Source of the DNA: Dehalococcoidia bacterium | GTDB lineage: Bacteria > Chloroflexota > Dehalococcoidia > SM23-28-2 > WHTN01 | Length of the DNA stretch: 36,805 bases | Direction: 5' to 3' | NCBI GenBank assembly: GCA_009377715.1 | Contig: WHTN01000016.1 | Location: 1 to 36,805 of the forward strand | Shown: piece by piece, positions 23,895-31,735 of the stretch | Layout of the letters: every line of letters begins with the position of its first letter | Position numbering within the stretch: position 1 is the stretch's first letter | Translations under genes and position numbers: made by a program | The notes under the pieces: model-generated | Databases searched by the model: none | What the model saw: only the letters and a program-made list of their open reading frames with translations | Told to the model about the DNA's origin: nothing

Positions 23895-24737
23895 CTATTG
23901 GGGCGCTTGGATCTGGACTTGAGTGTTATTAGCGTCAGTAATATTCATTTCATACTTTACGCTGATCTCTTTGTCTTTGTCATCGAGTCCCTTTAAAGCG
24001 ATGACAACACGAACAGGATATCTCTCGCCCTCATGCAACCAAGCATCGAAGTCGATCTGTTGTACTCTACCCTTGTCAATGTTCACATCGAACAAGGCAG
24101 CCATCTGCTGGATTGAGCCATCGGTGAGTTGACAGTGTTGCGTGTTTATGTTGTTTACAACCTCTTTCTCTCCAACGCAACTCAAAGGTATCGACATTTT
24201 CGTGACCTGATTATCCCAAAATGCAGCGGCTTCATTGACGTCGTCTAACGAGCCTTGGAACGAGGTAGGGCCAATAACGTCGCTGCCTGGCAGCTTAACC
24301 CACTGTTCTTTGCCTGATATGGTGACAAGCAGTTCGCCTTCACAGCCGCTGTAAGAATATACCGTCTCTAGCTTATCGGGGTCTACGCTGGCCCCCCTAA
24401 CGTTCGCAACGAAGGGGCTGGGGATCGTTTCGAGATCGCAGGCTCGACCCAGACGGTCAGTGATGAGGCTGGGGGCCCCAATGACCTCCCAGCGCATGGT
24501 GTACCTATAGCTGGATAGCTCTTCGAGCTTTCCGAGCGGGATAGCAGCGATAGGCGTGGAAGTTGGCGCGGTGCTTGGTGTCGCTGAAGCTGTGGGGCTC
24601 ACCACCGAAGATGCCGATGGCGTTGTTGTGGTTGTAGGGGTTGGCGTATCGGTGATCGATAAGGTAGACCCGCCGCCACAAGCGACGACCGCCGTAAATA
24701 TCAGAGATAGCGGCGTTAATATTGCCCACCGTTTCAT
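23895..24737 (-). CDS. Lipoprotein of a paralogous pair (copy B)
   Basis: This 280-aa lipoprotein has exactly the same length as its neighbour. ATG 24737 follows GGTGGAGGCGGA, which favours it over the upstream in-frame start. The signal peptide ends in a lipobox-like VVACGG, followed by a Thr/Pro/Ser linker and a domain starting ELSSYRYTMRWE. It also has GKEQWVKL, QHCQL and WLHEGERYPVRVV, aligning with copy A. Together they look like a tandem duplication that has diverged strongly. It is divergent from the CapA-like gene, 58 bp away. Confidence 0.8.
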   Translation of the reverse strand: MKRWAILTPLSLIFTAVVACGGGSTLSITDTPTPTTTTTPSASSVVSPTASATPSTAPTSTPIAAIPLGKLEELSSYRYTMRWEVIGAPSLITDRLGRACDLETIPSPFVANVRGASVDPDKLETVYSYSGCEGELLVTISGKEQWVKLPGSDVIGPTSFQGSLDDVNEAAAFWDNQVTKMSIPLSCVGEKEVVNNINTQHCQLTDGSIQQMAALFDVNIDKGRVQQIDFDAWLHEGERYPVRVVIALKGLDDKDKEISVKYEMNITDANNTQVQIQAPQ

Positions 24738-24795
24738 TCCGCCTCCACCCAACGCAAGACAGTTCAGCATCACGTCTTTTTAGTATAAAGTCAGA

Positions 24796-25941
24796 ATGAT
24801 GACAAGCACAATGAGAGCAAAGGCAGTCGCGCAGGTCGTCTTGGTTGCATTACTGGTCGCTCTGTGTGCAGCTTGCGGCGCGGAGTCTCAGGACGATCCG
24901 CCTCTTTCTGTAGAGACCGTGCCCACCCCATCGCATACAGAAGGGCCGAGGCCATCGCCTACCACGACGCCAGTGGCCGTGCAAAGCGTAAGTCTGGTGG
25001 CTGTTGGCGATGTCATGCTCGGTGGAACGATAGCGCAGCTAATACGGGAGCAGGGGCCGCGTTATCCGTTCTCGGACGTGGCGGAGGTCTTGCAGCAGGC
25101 GGACGTCGCCTTCGGCAACCTGGAGGTACCCGTCGCCCCCACGGATACGCCTGTCGTCAAGGACTACGTGTTCCGCGCTGACCCCATTAGCGTAGAGGGG
25201 CTGGTTTGGGCCGGGTTCGATGTCCTAGCGCTGGCGAATAACCATGCCTTCGATCACGGGCCGGAAGGCTTGTTGAGTACGATAAGCTCTCTCGATAGCG
25301 CAGACATCCCGTATGCCGGCGCTGGGCCGAACCTCACTGCTGCACTGCGTCCTGCGATACTGAACGTTAATGGGCTTCGCATCGCCTTCTTAGCGTACGC
25401 CAATACGCCGGATGACGGCCGTACCGGGTTTAGTGTCCGTGGGACAACTGCGACAGAAACGACGCCTGGCATCGCCTGGGCGACGGTCGAAAGCGTCACT
25501 CAGGGCGTGGAACAGGCGAAGACGCAGGCAGATATAGTTATAGTGTCGTTGCACAGCGGGTACGAGTATCAGGAGCCGCCGAACGGCATACAGCGCGATC
25601 TAGCCTACGCCGCGGTCGACGCCGGTGCGGCGCTTGTGCTCGGCCATCACCCTCACGTCCTGCAGGGTCTGGAAGTCTACAACGGAGCGCTCATCGCTTA
25701 CAGCTTGGGCAACTTCGTCTTCGAACTTGACGCACTGGACTTTGCCAGGCCCGGTCTACCATCGGCGCTGTCCGCGATATTGAGCATAACCTTGGATGCC
25801 AGCGGCGTCATCGATTATGAGGTCATTCCCGTGCGGCTAGATCCGGAGGAAGGAGTGCCGTCTCTCGTCGAAGGCGAAGAAGCGCGGCCAGTCTTGGAGC
25901 GGATGGAGAGGCTTTCCGCGGCTTTAGGGACTTCGCCTTAG
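24796..25941 (+). CDS. CapA-family metallophosphatase-like lipoprotein
   Basis: This 381-aa protein has an N-terminal signal peptide with lipobox CAAC near residue 27, a Pro/Thr linker, and the PGA_cap/CapA domain. Metal-site motifs are VGDVMLGG, FGNLEVPV, ANNHAFDHG, LHSGYEY, GHHPHVLQG and YSLGNFVF. CapA relatives take part in poly-gamma-glutamate capsule export or act as cell-surface phosphatases. Without capB/capC neighbours the capsule role is unproven. The stop overlaps that of the convergent PRTase gene (TTAG, 25938-25941). Confidence 0.92.
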   Translation: MMTSTMRAKAVAQVVLVALLVALCAACGAESQDDPPLSVETVPTPSHTEGPRPSPTTTPVAVQSVSLVAVGDVMLGGTIAQLIREQGPRYPFSDVAEVLQQADVAFGNLEVPVAPTDTPVVKDYVFRADPISVEGLVWAGFDVLALANNHAFDHGPEGLLSTISSLDSADIPYAGAGPNLTAALRPAILNVNGLRIAFLAYANTPDDGRTGFSVRGTTATETTPGIAWATVESVTQGVEQAKTQADIVIVSLHSGYEYQEPPNGIQRDLAYAAVDAGAALVLGHHPHVLQGLEVYNGALIAYSLGNFVFELDALDFARPGLPSALSAILSITLDASGVIDYEVIPVRLDPEEGVPSLVEGEEARPVLERMERLSAALGTSP

Positions 25942-26609
25942 TCGGTATCGGTCTCCGGTCGCCTCGCTTCGATGTAATCAAGGCTTCGCTTGTACCAGTT
26001 CTCATCGACCTTGCCCTGCGACATGAGATAGTTGAGCATCACTTCGAGGCCGAGGATGGACGTGAGGTTATAGTTGTGGCGTCGCAGCCTTTCGCGAGCC
26101 CCCTCCTGGCGATCGATGAGGACGACAATATCCTTTACCGTGAGGCCGGCCAAGCCTAGCGTCACGGCTGCTTCCAGAACGCCACCGCCCGTTGTTATCA
26201 GGTCGTCGATGATCAGAACCCGCTGGCCCCGTTCGTAGCGGCCTTCGATGAACTCGTGGGCGCCGTCCCGTGCCTTCGCTGGGTGGATATAAATAAGCGG
26301 CACGTTAGCCATGACCGTGAAGACGGTCGCCAGGTGTAGGCCTCCGAAAGGTACGCCGGCGACCAGATCGAACGGCGCGACATGGGGGTTCCGCATCGCC
26401 TGCAGCGTGCGCACTTCTTCCAGCATGACACTGGCTGCGCGCTGCAGATCGTTCGGGCGACTTATCAGGAGGCGGACGTTAACGTAGACAGGCGAATGGA
26501 GCGTTGTCCGGCCCAAGGTAAAGTCACCGGATTGCACCGCACTTAAGTCCCATAAGGTCTCCGCAAGCCATAAGTTGCTATCTCTATCGCTGGTGGTTCT
26601 TTTGACCAT
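25938..26609 (-). CDS. Orotate phosphoribosyltransferase-like protein
   Basis: This 223-aa type I PRTase has the PRPP-binding loop VLIIDDLITTGGG near residue 130 and substrate segments LHSPVYVNVRLL, DLVAGVPFGGLHLA and VPLIYIHPAKARDG, matching PyrE rather than purine PRTases. It would form OMP from orotate and PRPP. The C-terminal extension LNYLMSQGKVDENWYKRSLDYIEA is longer than in classic PyrE. ATG 26609 shares one base with the upstream dehydrogenase stop (TGATG), with GGGAGAG before it. No other pyrimidine gene is adjacent. Confidence 0.85.
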   Translation of the reverse strand: MVKRTTSDRDSNLWLAETLWDLSAVQSGDFTLGRTTLHSPVYVNVRLLISRPNDLQRAASVMLEEVRTLQAMRNPHVAPFDLVAGVPFGGLHLATVFTVMANVPLIYIHPAKARDGAHEFIEGRYERGQRVLIIDDLITTGGGVLEAAVTLGLAGLTVKDIVVLIDRQEGARERLRRHNYNLTSILGLEVMLNYLMSQGKVDENWYKRSLDYIEARRPETDTD

Positions 26610-27631
26610 CACTCTCCCGTTGCCCAGGGGGCTTTTCTCATAAACTTCCGCCAGTCAGGCAGCACGTCTCTATTCAAGCAGTTTGGTGGGGTCTTTCCCC
26701 GCATAGCCGTTAAGGCGTTCATCACGGCCATATCGGCCATACGATGGCGAGTCGCAGAACTCGCGCTGCCTATGTGTGGCGTTACTACAAGATTATCCAA
26801 TTCTAAGAGTGGGCTGTCTATAGGAAGGGGTTCGGGGTCGGTAACGTCTAAACCAGCCCCGGCTATTCGCCCTTCCCGTAACGCTTCGTAGAGCGCTTCT
26901 GTGTCCACGACCGAACCGCGCGAGGTGTTGATGAGGAACGCGGTCGGTTTCATCAGAGCCAGTTCGCGCTTTCCCACAAGACTATGCGTCTCGCCCGTTA
27001 ACGGCACGTGCAGCGACACGAAGTCCGCTGTAATGAGCAGGTTGTCGAGCGTTGCGTATTCCAACCTGTAGCGCCGTTCGGCTTCCGGATTTCGCTTTCT
27101 GCTGTAGTACAGGCAGCGCATACCGAAGCCGCGCGCTCGATGGGCCATCGCTATGCCGATACGTCCGAGGCCAACGATGCCCAGAGTCGCTCCGTGTACG
27201 TCTCGCCCGAGAAACAGGTTGAAATCCCAGATGCGCCAATTCCCCTCGCGTACGTAGCGGTCGCCCGAAGCGATGTTACGCGCCGTCGCCAGCATTAATG
27301 CGAAGGCGAGATCGGCGGTCGTCTCCGTGAGAATGCCTGGAGTGTTCGTCACCACGACCCCACGGCGGGTCGCCTCCGCCAGATCGATGTGTCGTAGCCT
27401 ACCGCGATGTTGGCCGACAACGCGGAGACGCGGGGCTATCGCGAACACTTCGCTATCGATGCGAGCCGTGAGCATCGTGATAAGGACATCGGAACGGCTG
27501 GCTTCTCGCAGAAGAACATCGCGCGGCGGCGGTAGATCGTTGTCCCAAGCCGTGACATCGGCAATGGCCTCAAGCGACTTGAGCGCTTCTTTCGGCAGTT
27601 TACCCGTCACAAAAACGCGTGGCTTAGACAA
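26609..27631 (-). CDS. D-2-hydroxyacid dehydrogenase (GyaR-like), with a compensated frame shift
   Basis: This 340-aa NAD(P)-dependent dehydrogenase most resembles glyoxylate/hydroxypyruvate reductases. It has GIVGLGRIG, the catalytic Arg in NTSRGSVVD, Glu in the DPEPL region and His in TPHIGSAS. The residues before HIDLAEA read QHRGRLR. In the +1 frame the same bases read NIAVGYD, the conserved family motif. One extra C near 27412 and one missing C near 27390 account for this and preserve length. It is probably an assembly error pair; if real, the substrate-contacting loop is destroyed. It is operonic with the PRTase downstream. Confidence 0.88.
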   Translation of the reverse strand: MSKPRVFVTGKLPKEALKSLEAIADVTAWDNDLPPPRDVLLREASRSDVLITMLTARIDSEVFAIAPRLRVVGQHRGRLRHIDLAEATRRGVVVTNTPGILTETTADLAFALMLATARNIASGDRYVREGNWRIWDFNLFLGRDVHGATLGIVGLGRIGIAMAHRARGFGMRCLYYSRKRNPEAERRYRLEYATLDNLLITADFVSLHVPLTGETHSLVGKRELALMKPTAFLINTSRGSVVDTEALYEALREGRIAGAGLDVTDPEPLPIDSPLLELDNLVVTPHIGSASSATRHRMADMAVMNALTAMRGKTPPNCLNRDVLPDWRKFMRKAPWATGE

Positions 27632-27737
27632 TGAGACATCCCACAGCAGGCTCGCAAGCGTCTACATCTCAAACTTCACCCATGTTATCATTTAAAGGCA
27701 AACGGATAACGAACTCCGTAGGAGGTTGAATTCAAAA

Positions 27738-28079
27738 ATGGCGCAGAAGAATCCAAGCGAACCCTTCACCAGGGTCAATGTAGATGAAGCCGAGGAAATG
27801 ATGTCCGGCGATGTTCAGGTCGTGGACGTACGCGATCCGTTCGAGTACGCCTCAGGGCACGTTCCCGGCGCTCTGCACATACCGATAAACCCGGTAACCG
27901 GCTTCATGAGCCGCAAAGGCGAGCTTGCCACTGACAAGCCGATCGTCTTCGTGTGTGCCCTAGGTCAGCGCAGTGCCTTAGCCTGCGAAGTGGCGGCTTC
28001 TATGGGTTTCATCAACCTTTTCAACCTGGAAGGCGGCACCGATGGTTGGGTCAAGGCTGGCAAGCCTGTCGAACGATAA
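27738..28079 (+). CDS. Single-domain rhodanese-like sulfurtransferase
   Basis: This 113-aa protein has the rhodanese fold signatures VVDVRDPFEYASGHVPGALHIP and the active-site loop CALGQRS (CxxGxR), followed by FNLEGGTDGWVKAGKPV. It would transfer sulfane sulfur to thiols. GTAGGAGG (27718-27725) precedes ATG 27738 by 12 nt. The TTG at 27726 abuts the ribosome site and is unlikely to be used. Confidence 0.92.
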   Translation: MAQKNPSEPFTRVNVDEAEEMMSGDVQVVDVRDPFEYASGHVPGALHIPINPVTGFMSRKGELATDKPIVFVCALGQRSALACEVAASMGFINLFNLEGGTDGWVKAGKPVER

Positions 28080-28109
28080 TCGGGGAAATCCAGGATACCG
28101 CCAGCGAGC

Positions 28110-28820
28110 TTGAATCCCAAGATCATTCTATTCGACATCGATAATACTCTCCTGTACACGGGTGGAGCGGGCACGCTTTCTATGAAGCGTACCTTCTTCG
28201 ATCTCTTCGGCATCGACGATGGCTTTGTCGGTATGGACTTCTCTGGCCTCACCGATTCAGCCATTTTTCGCGAGGCGATGACCAATAACAGTATCGAAGG
28301 TGACTTCACTGACCTGTTCCCGCGATTCAAAACTGCTTACCGACAACACCTCCCAGTATTGCTGCCCGAGTTCCGTACCGAAGGCTCTGGAAAGATTATG
28401 CCCGGCGTAAAGGAGCTACTCGATTCAATCTGGCAACGCCCTGAATTTTTACTCGGTCTGGCCACCGGCAATATACGGGAGGGCGCGGCGCTTAAGCTGG
28501 ATTTCTACAGCCTCAGTCATTACTTTCGCGACGGCGGCTTCGGCGATGACGCCGAGGAGCGCTCTGAGGTTGTCGCGATCGCCATCGAGCGCCTCGCAAA
28601 CTTACTCAACGCGAGTTCTACGGACGATGGTAAAAGCGAGGTCTACGTGATAGGCGATACGCCGCGTGATGTGCAAGCTGCGAAGGCCAACGATGCGATC
28701 GCCGTCGGCGTGGCGACAGGGAGATATAGCGAAGAAGAGCTTCGAGCGGATGGGGCGGACTTGACGCTGCCGGATCTTTCTTGCAGCGAGCCACTTCTTC
28801 GGCGCCTGCAAACTGATTAA
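28110..28820 (+). CDS. HAD-superfamily hydrolase
   Basis: This 236-aa haloacid dehalogenase-like phosphatase has motif I FDIDNTLLY (nucleophile Asp, residues 8-16), GLATGN as motif II, and VIGDTPRDVQAAKAND as motif IV with a conserved Lys-bearing stretch before it. The helical cap lies between residues 20 and 100, so it is of the phosphoglycolate phosphatase/beta-phosphoglucomutase type. The substrate is unknown. The start is TTG 28110 with no clear ribosome site, 30 bp after the rhodanese stop, and no better start is in frame. The TAA overlaps the convergent ATPase stop (TTAA). Confidence 0.88.
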   Translation: MNPKIILFDIDNTLLYTGGAGTLSMKRTFFDLFGIDDGFVGMDFSGLTDSAIFREAMTNNSIEGDFTDLFPRFKTAYRQHLPVLLPEFRTEGSGKIMPGVKELLDSIWQRPEFLLGLATGNIREGAALKLDFYSLSHYFRDGGFGDDAEERSEVVAIAIERLANLLNASSTDDGKSEVYVIGDTPRDVQAAKANDAIAVGVATGRYSEEELRADGADLTLPDLSCSEPLLRRLQTD

Positions 28821-29635
28821 GAGCGCCCATGCTGCTTGTAATAGGCTGTAACAGCCGCGCCGACCTTCGGGCCGTCTACGGCGCCTTCGTCGAGAAGCCT
28901 CGCTAAAACAGATTCCCGCTGGTCCATTTCGCTCGTGAACTCCGCGGACTGCATCTGCGCCCATCCAGCCACGAGATCCATTTGCTCCGGAAACTCCAGC
29001 ACGTGGAAAGTATCCTCCTGCGGGTCCCAGGCGGCGACTATAGTCATCGTGAGTTCTCCCTTTTCGTTTAACTGTTGAAACGATACTTCGGCAACGCGGC
29101 GTAAAAGTTGGCCTTCGTGTCGGAGCAGGTACATCGTCACGATGAAGGTGAGGTTGGCGATCTGCGCTTCGGGGATATTCAACTGCTGGTTCAGGATCCA
29201 GGCCACATGTTCCGGTTTCTCCGCGTGCATGGTTGAGCCGAGCGAATAACCTTCGGTCGTTAGCTCGAAGGCGCGCTGGGCATACGGCCCCCAGGTGTAG
29301 ACTGGCGTGTGGTTGCTGATCTCGTTGACGAGGATGTACATCGGCTGCGCCTCACCCACTGGCGGCAGGTCGAACGTCTCGCCCATGCCACGTGTGAAGT
29401 ACGCTCCGGCCGACTGCGGTATGAAGTCGAAGAGCGCCGTAAGGGTAGTCGTCTTCCCGGACGCCTGAGGCATCGAAGCGACGATTATAGACGCGCCGCG
29501 CTCCATACCCAGCCAGAGGAGGGCCGCTAAGCGCGGCGACATATTTCCGGCCTGGATAAGCTCGACGATGGACATAGGTGTTGAGCGACCCCAGGGGCCG
29601 CCCCACCAGCCGACCGGTTCGTTATAAAAGCGCAT
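28817..29635 (-). CDS. Orphan secretion-type (GspE/VirB11/PilT-like) ATPase core
   Basis: This 272-aa protein consists of a single RecA-like core. It has a Walker A variant PQASGKTTTL (residues 56-65; the usual form is GPTGSGKTT), an acidic strand YILVNEIS, and a GSTMHAEKPEHV His-box resembling secretion and pilus ATPases. GGAGGAGG lies 6 nt before ATG 29635, which rejects the longer frame to 29746. The N-terminal domain typical of GspE/PilB is missing, and no secretion or pilus gene is nearby. The N-terminus is Trp/Gly-rich (GWWGGPWGR). The C-terminal half after about residue 165 is not recognisable. Role unknown. Confidence 0.72.
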   Translation of the reverse strand: MRFYNEPVGWWGGPWGRSTPMSIVELIQAGNMSPRLAALLWLGMERGASIIVASMPQASGKTTTLTALFDFIPQSAGAYFTRGMGETFDLPPVGEAQPMYILVNEISNHTPVYTWGPYAQRAFELTTEGYSLGSTMHAEKPEHVAWILNQQLNIPEAQIANLTFIVTMYLLRHEGQLLRRVAEVSFQQLNEKGELTMTIVAAWDPQEDTFHVLEFPEQMDLVAGWAQMQSAEFTSEMDQRESVLARLLDEGAVDGPKVGAAVTAYYKQHGRS

Positions 29636-29733
29636 TACCCGCCTCCTCCATGTCCCGCATTTTGGACAACTATAGATCGGCATGCTGGCTGTGAAAAGGG
29701 CAGTGGATGATAAAATGGCGCAGAGGTTAAATC

Positions 29734-30765
29734 GTGCGAGCGGCATTCATAGCAGGGCGAGACCAGATCGAAGTGCGCGATATCGACGTGCCGGCTTTGG
29801 ACACCGGCGATGTGCTCGTGCGCGTACGAAACTGTGGCATCTGCGGCAGCGACCTTCACGCGCTACGAGGCGATCTTCCCGCCCGCAAAAGCATCCCCTG
29901 CGGCCATGAAGTGTCCGGCGAGATCGCCGCTGTAGCAACCGATGTTACAGGATTCGCAGTAGGAGACCGCGTCACCCTCGCGGCCGCTACTGGCTGTGGC
30001 GCTTGCTCCTACTGCACAAGGGGCGCGGAACACTTATGTCAGCGGCGCAGCTTTTTGGGCATGACCTATCCCGGCGGCATGGCCGAATACGTGCGCGTGC
30101 CTGCTAAGGCGGTACACACGCTCCCTGACGGCGTCGATTACGAACTCGGAGCGCTTGCTGAGCCATTGGCGATACCGGTCCACGGCTTGCACTTGGCTAA
30201 CCTCAAAGCTGGGGAGCGCGTCCTTGTGCTGGGCGCGGGCGCTATCGGTCTGCTAACAACTATGGCCGCAAAGGCGATGGGCGCAGGTGAAGTGGTCTGC
30301 ACGTATCGGTACCCTCATCAACGGGACGCTGCGTTAGCTGTCGGAGCCGAAGGCGTGTACGAGGCGACTGAACTGGGCATGGACGGCCTTCGTCGAGACC
30401 TCCCCGGCCACCCCATCGATTTGGTCGTCGAGGCGGTGGGCGGACAGGCCGATACGCTTGAGCAGGCCATAAGCTTGGTTAAGCCAGGCGGCAGGGTGCT
30501 CGTGCTCGGCATTTTCAGTCAGCCGAAGGCCATTAATCCGCTCCTCATGGCCCTCAGGGAAGTGCATCTATTCGCCACGCAGGGGTATTGCCAGTCGCCG
30601 GAACGGTCGGATGTGGCGACGGCTATTGAGATTCTCGCCGGCGACCCAGGGCGAGCGCGCGGCATCATTAGCCATCGTCTGCCGTTGGATGAGGCGGCTG
30701 AAGCTTTCCGGATCGCCTCGGACAAGAGCAGCGGCTCGCTGAAAGTGCAGGTAACGCTTAGTTGA
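29734..30765 (+). CDS. Zinc-dependent alcohol/polyol dehydrogenase (MDR family)
   Basis: This 343-aa medium-chain dehydrogenase has the catalytic zinc residues CGICGSD and GHEVSGE, and the structural zinc Cys quartet C-x2-C-x2-C-x7-C (GCGACSYCTRGAEHLC). The Rossmann motif is VLGAGAIGLL near residue 170. It resembles threonine or sorbitol dehydrogenases. The nucleotide-specificity region VVCTYRYPHQRD, with Arg after the second strand, hints at NADP(H). GTG 29734 is preceded by AGAGG. It is divergent from the ATPase, and its 3' end overlaps the convergent Lon-N gene by 8 nt. Confidence 0.92.
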   Translation: MRAAFIAGRDQIEVRDIDVPALDTGDVLVRVRNCGICGSDLHALRGDLPARKSIPCGHEVSGEIAAVATDVTGFAVGDRVTLAAATGCGACSYCTRGAEHLCQRRSFLGMTYPGGMAEYVRVPAKAVHTLPDGVDYELGALAEPLAIPVHGLHLANLKAGERVLVLGAGAIGLLTTMAAKAMGAGEVVCTYRYPHQRDAALAVGAEGVYEATELGMDGLRRDLPGHPIDLVVEAVGGQADTLEQAISLVKPGGRVLVLGIFSQPKAINPLLMALREVHLFATQGYCQSPERSDVATAIEILAGDPGRARGIISHRLPLDEAAEAFRIASDKSSGSLKVQVTLS

Positions 30766-31411
30766 GGACGATGAGGCTGCTGTAACGCTGCCGCTGCACC
30801 TGCCGCAGACGAACGCTGAGGGCACGGACCTCCTCGCCCAGGATGCTCTCCTCTCGCCGCAGGCGCTCTGTGACCGACAGCGTCTCTAATAACGACTGTT
30901 TGATCCGGTTAGACGCTGTCATGCGCGCCGGCACGAAGTCTGCCAACACCATCGGATTGTCTGGCATCGGAAACGTGCGCGCCCATTGACCATCCATCGC
31001 GAGCTGAAGCCTGTAGTACTCTTCGAAAAGCGCCGCCACCGTGCCCGCTACCGCGCCGAATTCGGGGTCATCGCCGATCATGCTCGTCAACGGTTCAACA
31101 TCGGCCACTAGGTACGGGTTCTGCTGGATGATCTGCAGGATACGGAACCTCTCCTGCCCTACGGCTATCAAGTTTAGGCGCTCTTCGGGCAATTGCTGCA
31201 CTTTGGCGATGACGGCCGAAGTGCCTATCTCGAAGGGGACGGCCGAGCCGCCCTCCTCTTGTCCGTACTTGATCAGCACTACACCGAAAGGCTGTCCTGC
31301 GTCGAGGCAGCGGTTGATCATGAGTTTGTAGCGTTCCTCGAAGATATGGAGCGGGAGCAGCATCCCGGGAAAGAGGACGACGTTGAGCGGGAACAGTGGC
31401 ATTTCAGCCAT
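30758..31411 (-). CDS. Lon N-terminal (LAN) domain protein
   Basis: This 217-aa protein has the Lon substrate-binding domain signature at the start, MPLFPLNVVLFPGMLLPLHIFEERY, then FGVVLI, GTSAVIAKV and RFRIL. A helical C-terminal segment has leucine/arginine-rich coiled-coil character (SVTERLRREESILGEEVRALSVRLRQ). There is no ATPase or protease domain, so this is the stand-alone family of unknown role, perhaps an adaptor. It follows the DUF2007-like gene by 4 nt. Confidence 0.92.
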   Translation of the reverse strand: MAEMPLFPLNVVLFPGMLLPLHIFEERYKLMINRCLDAGQPFGVVLIKYGQEEGGSAVPFEIGTSAVIAKVQQLPEERLNLIAVGQERFRILQIIQQNPYLVADVEPLTSMIGDDPEFGAVAGTVAALFEEYYRLQLAMDGQWARTFPMPDNPMVLADFVPARMTASNRIKQSLLETLSVTERLRREESILGEEVRALSVRLRQVQRQRYSSLIVLN

Positions 31412-31415
31412 AACG

Positions 31416-31658
31416 TCACCCCTCGGTTTGGAGGCCTAAAAGCCAGCGAGCGCGAGTTTCGTCTAAAGCGCGGACGTAGACTTCTAGGCTGTATGGTGAT
31501 GCCGAAAGCCGGTAGGTGGAAGCGAGTACGTCTCTGTTCTTGACCAGCGAAGGGATGCCGTCCTGTGCGAGCACGTCGCGCCAGAGGGCCAGTTCGATCT
31601 CATCACTGGCAATGCCTAGTTTAACTAAGGGCTGTTCGGACAGTGCCTCGTTAGGCAT
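31416..31658 (-). CDS. DUF2007-like small protein
   Basis: This 80-aa protein contains KLGIASDEIELALWRDVLAQDGIPSLVKN, then SLEVYVRALDETRARWLL. This is the pattern of the putative signal-transducing DUF2007 domain: one alpha/beta unit with a conserved acidic helix and a final strand-helix. AGAGG lies 4 nt before ATG 31658; the longer frame starts at TTG 31670 without a ribosome site. It is probably in one transcript with the Lon-N gene. Function unknown. Confidence 0.75.
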   Translation of the reverse strand: MPNEALSEQPLVKLGIASDEIELALWRDVLAQDGIPSLVKNRDVLASTYRLSASPYSLEVYVRALDETRARWLLGLQTEG

Positions 31659-31735
31659 CTTGCCTCTCAAATTTCAATCCCGCCGGCTAGTCCTGCATGG
31701 AAAACGCATGCCCCTGGATGGGGTATTGCTCAAAG

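Noticed and set aside
29636..29746. Longer N-terminus for the secretion-type ATPase, from 29746
   Set aside because: A strong GGAGGAGG site directly precedes ATG 29635, and the extension would overlap the divergent dehydrogenase start.
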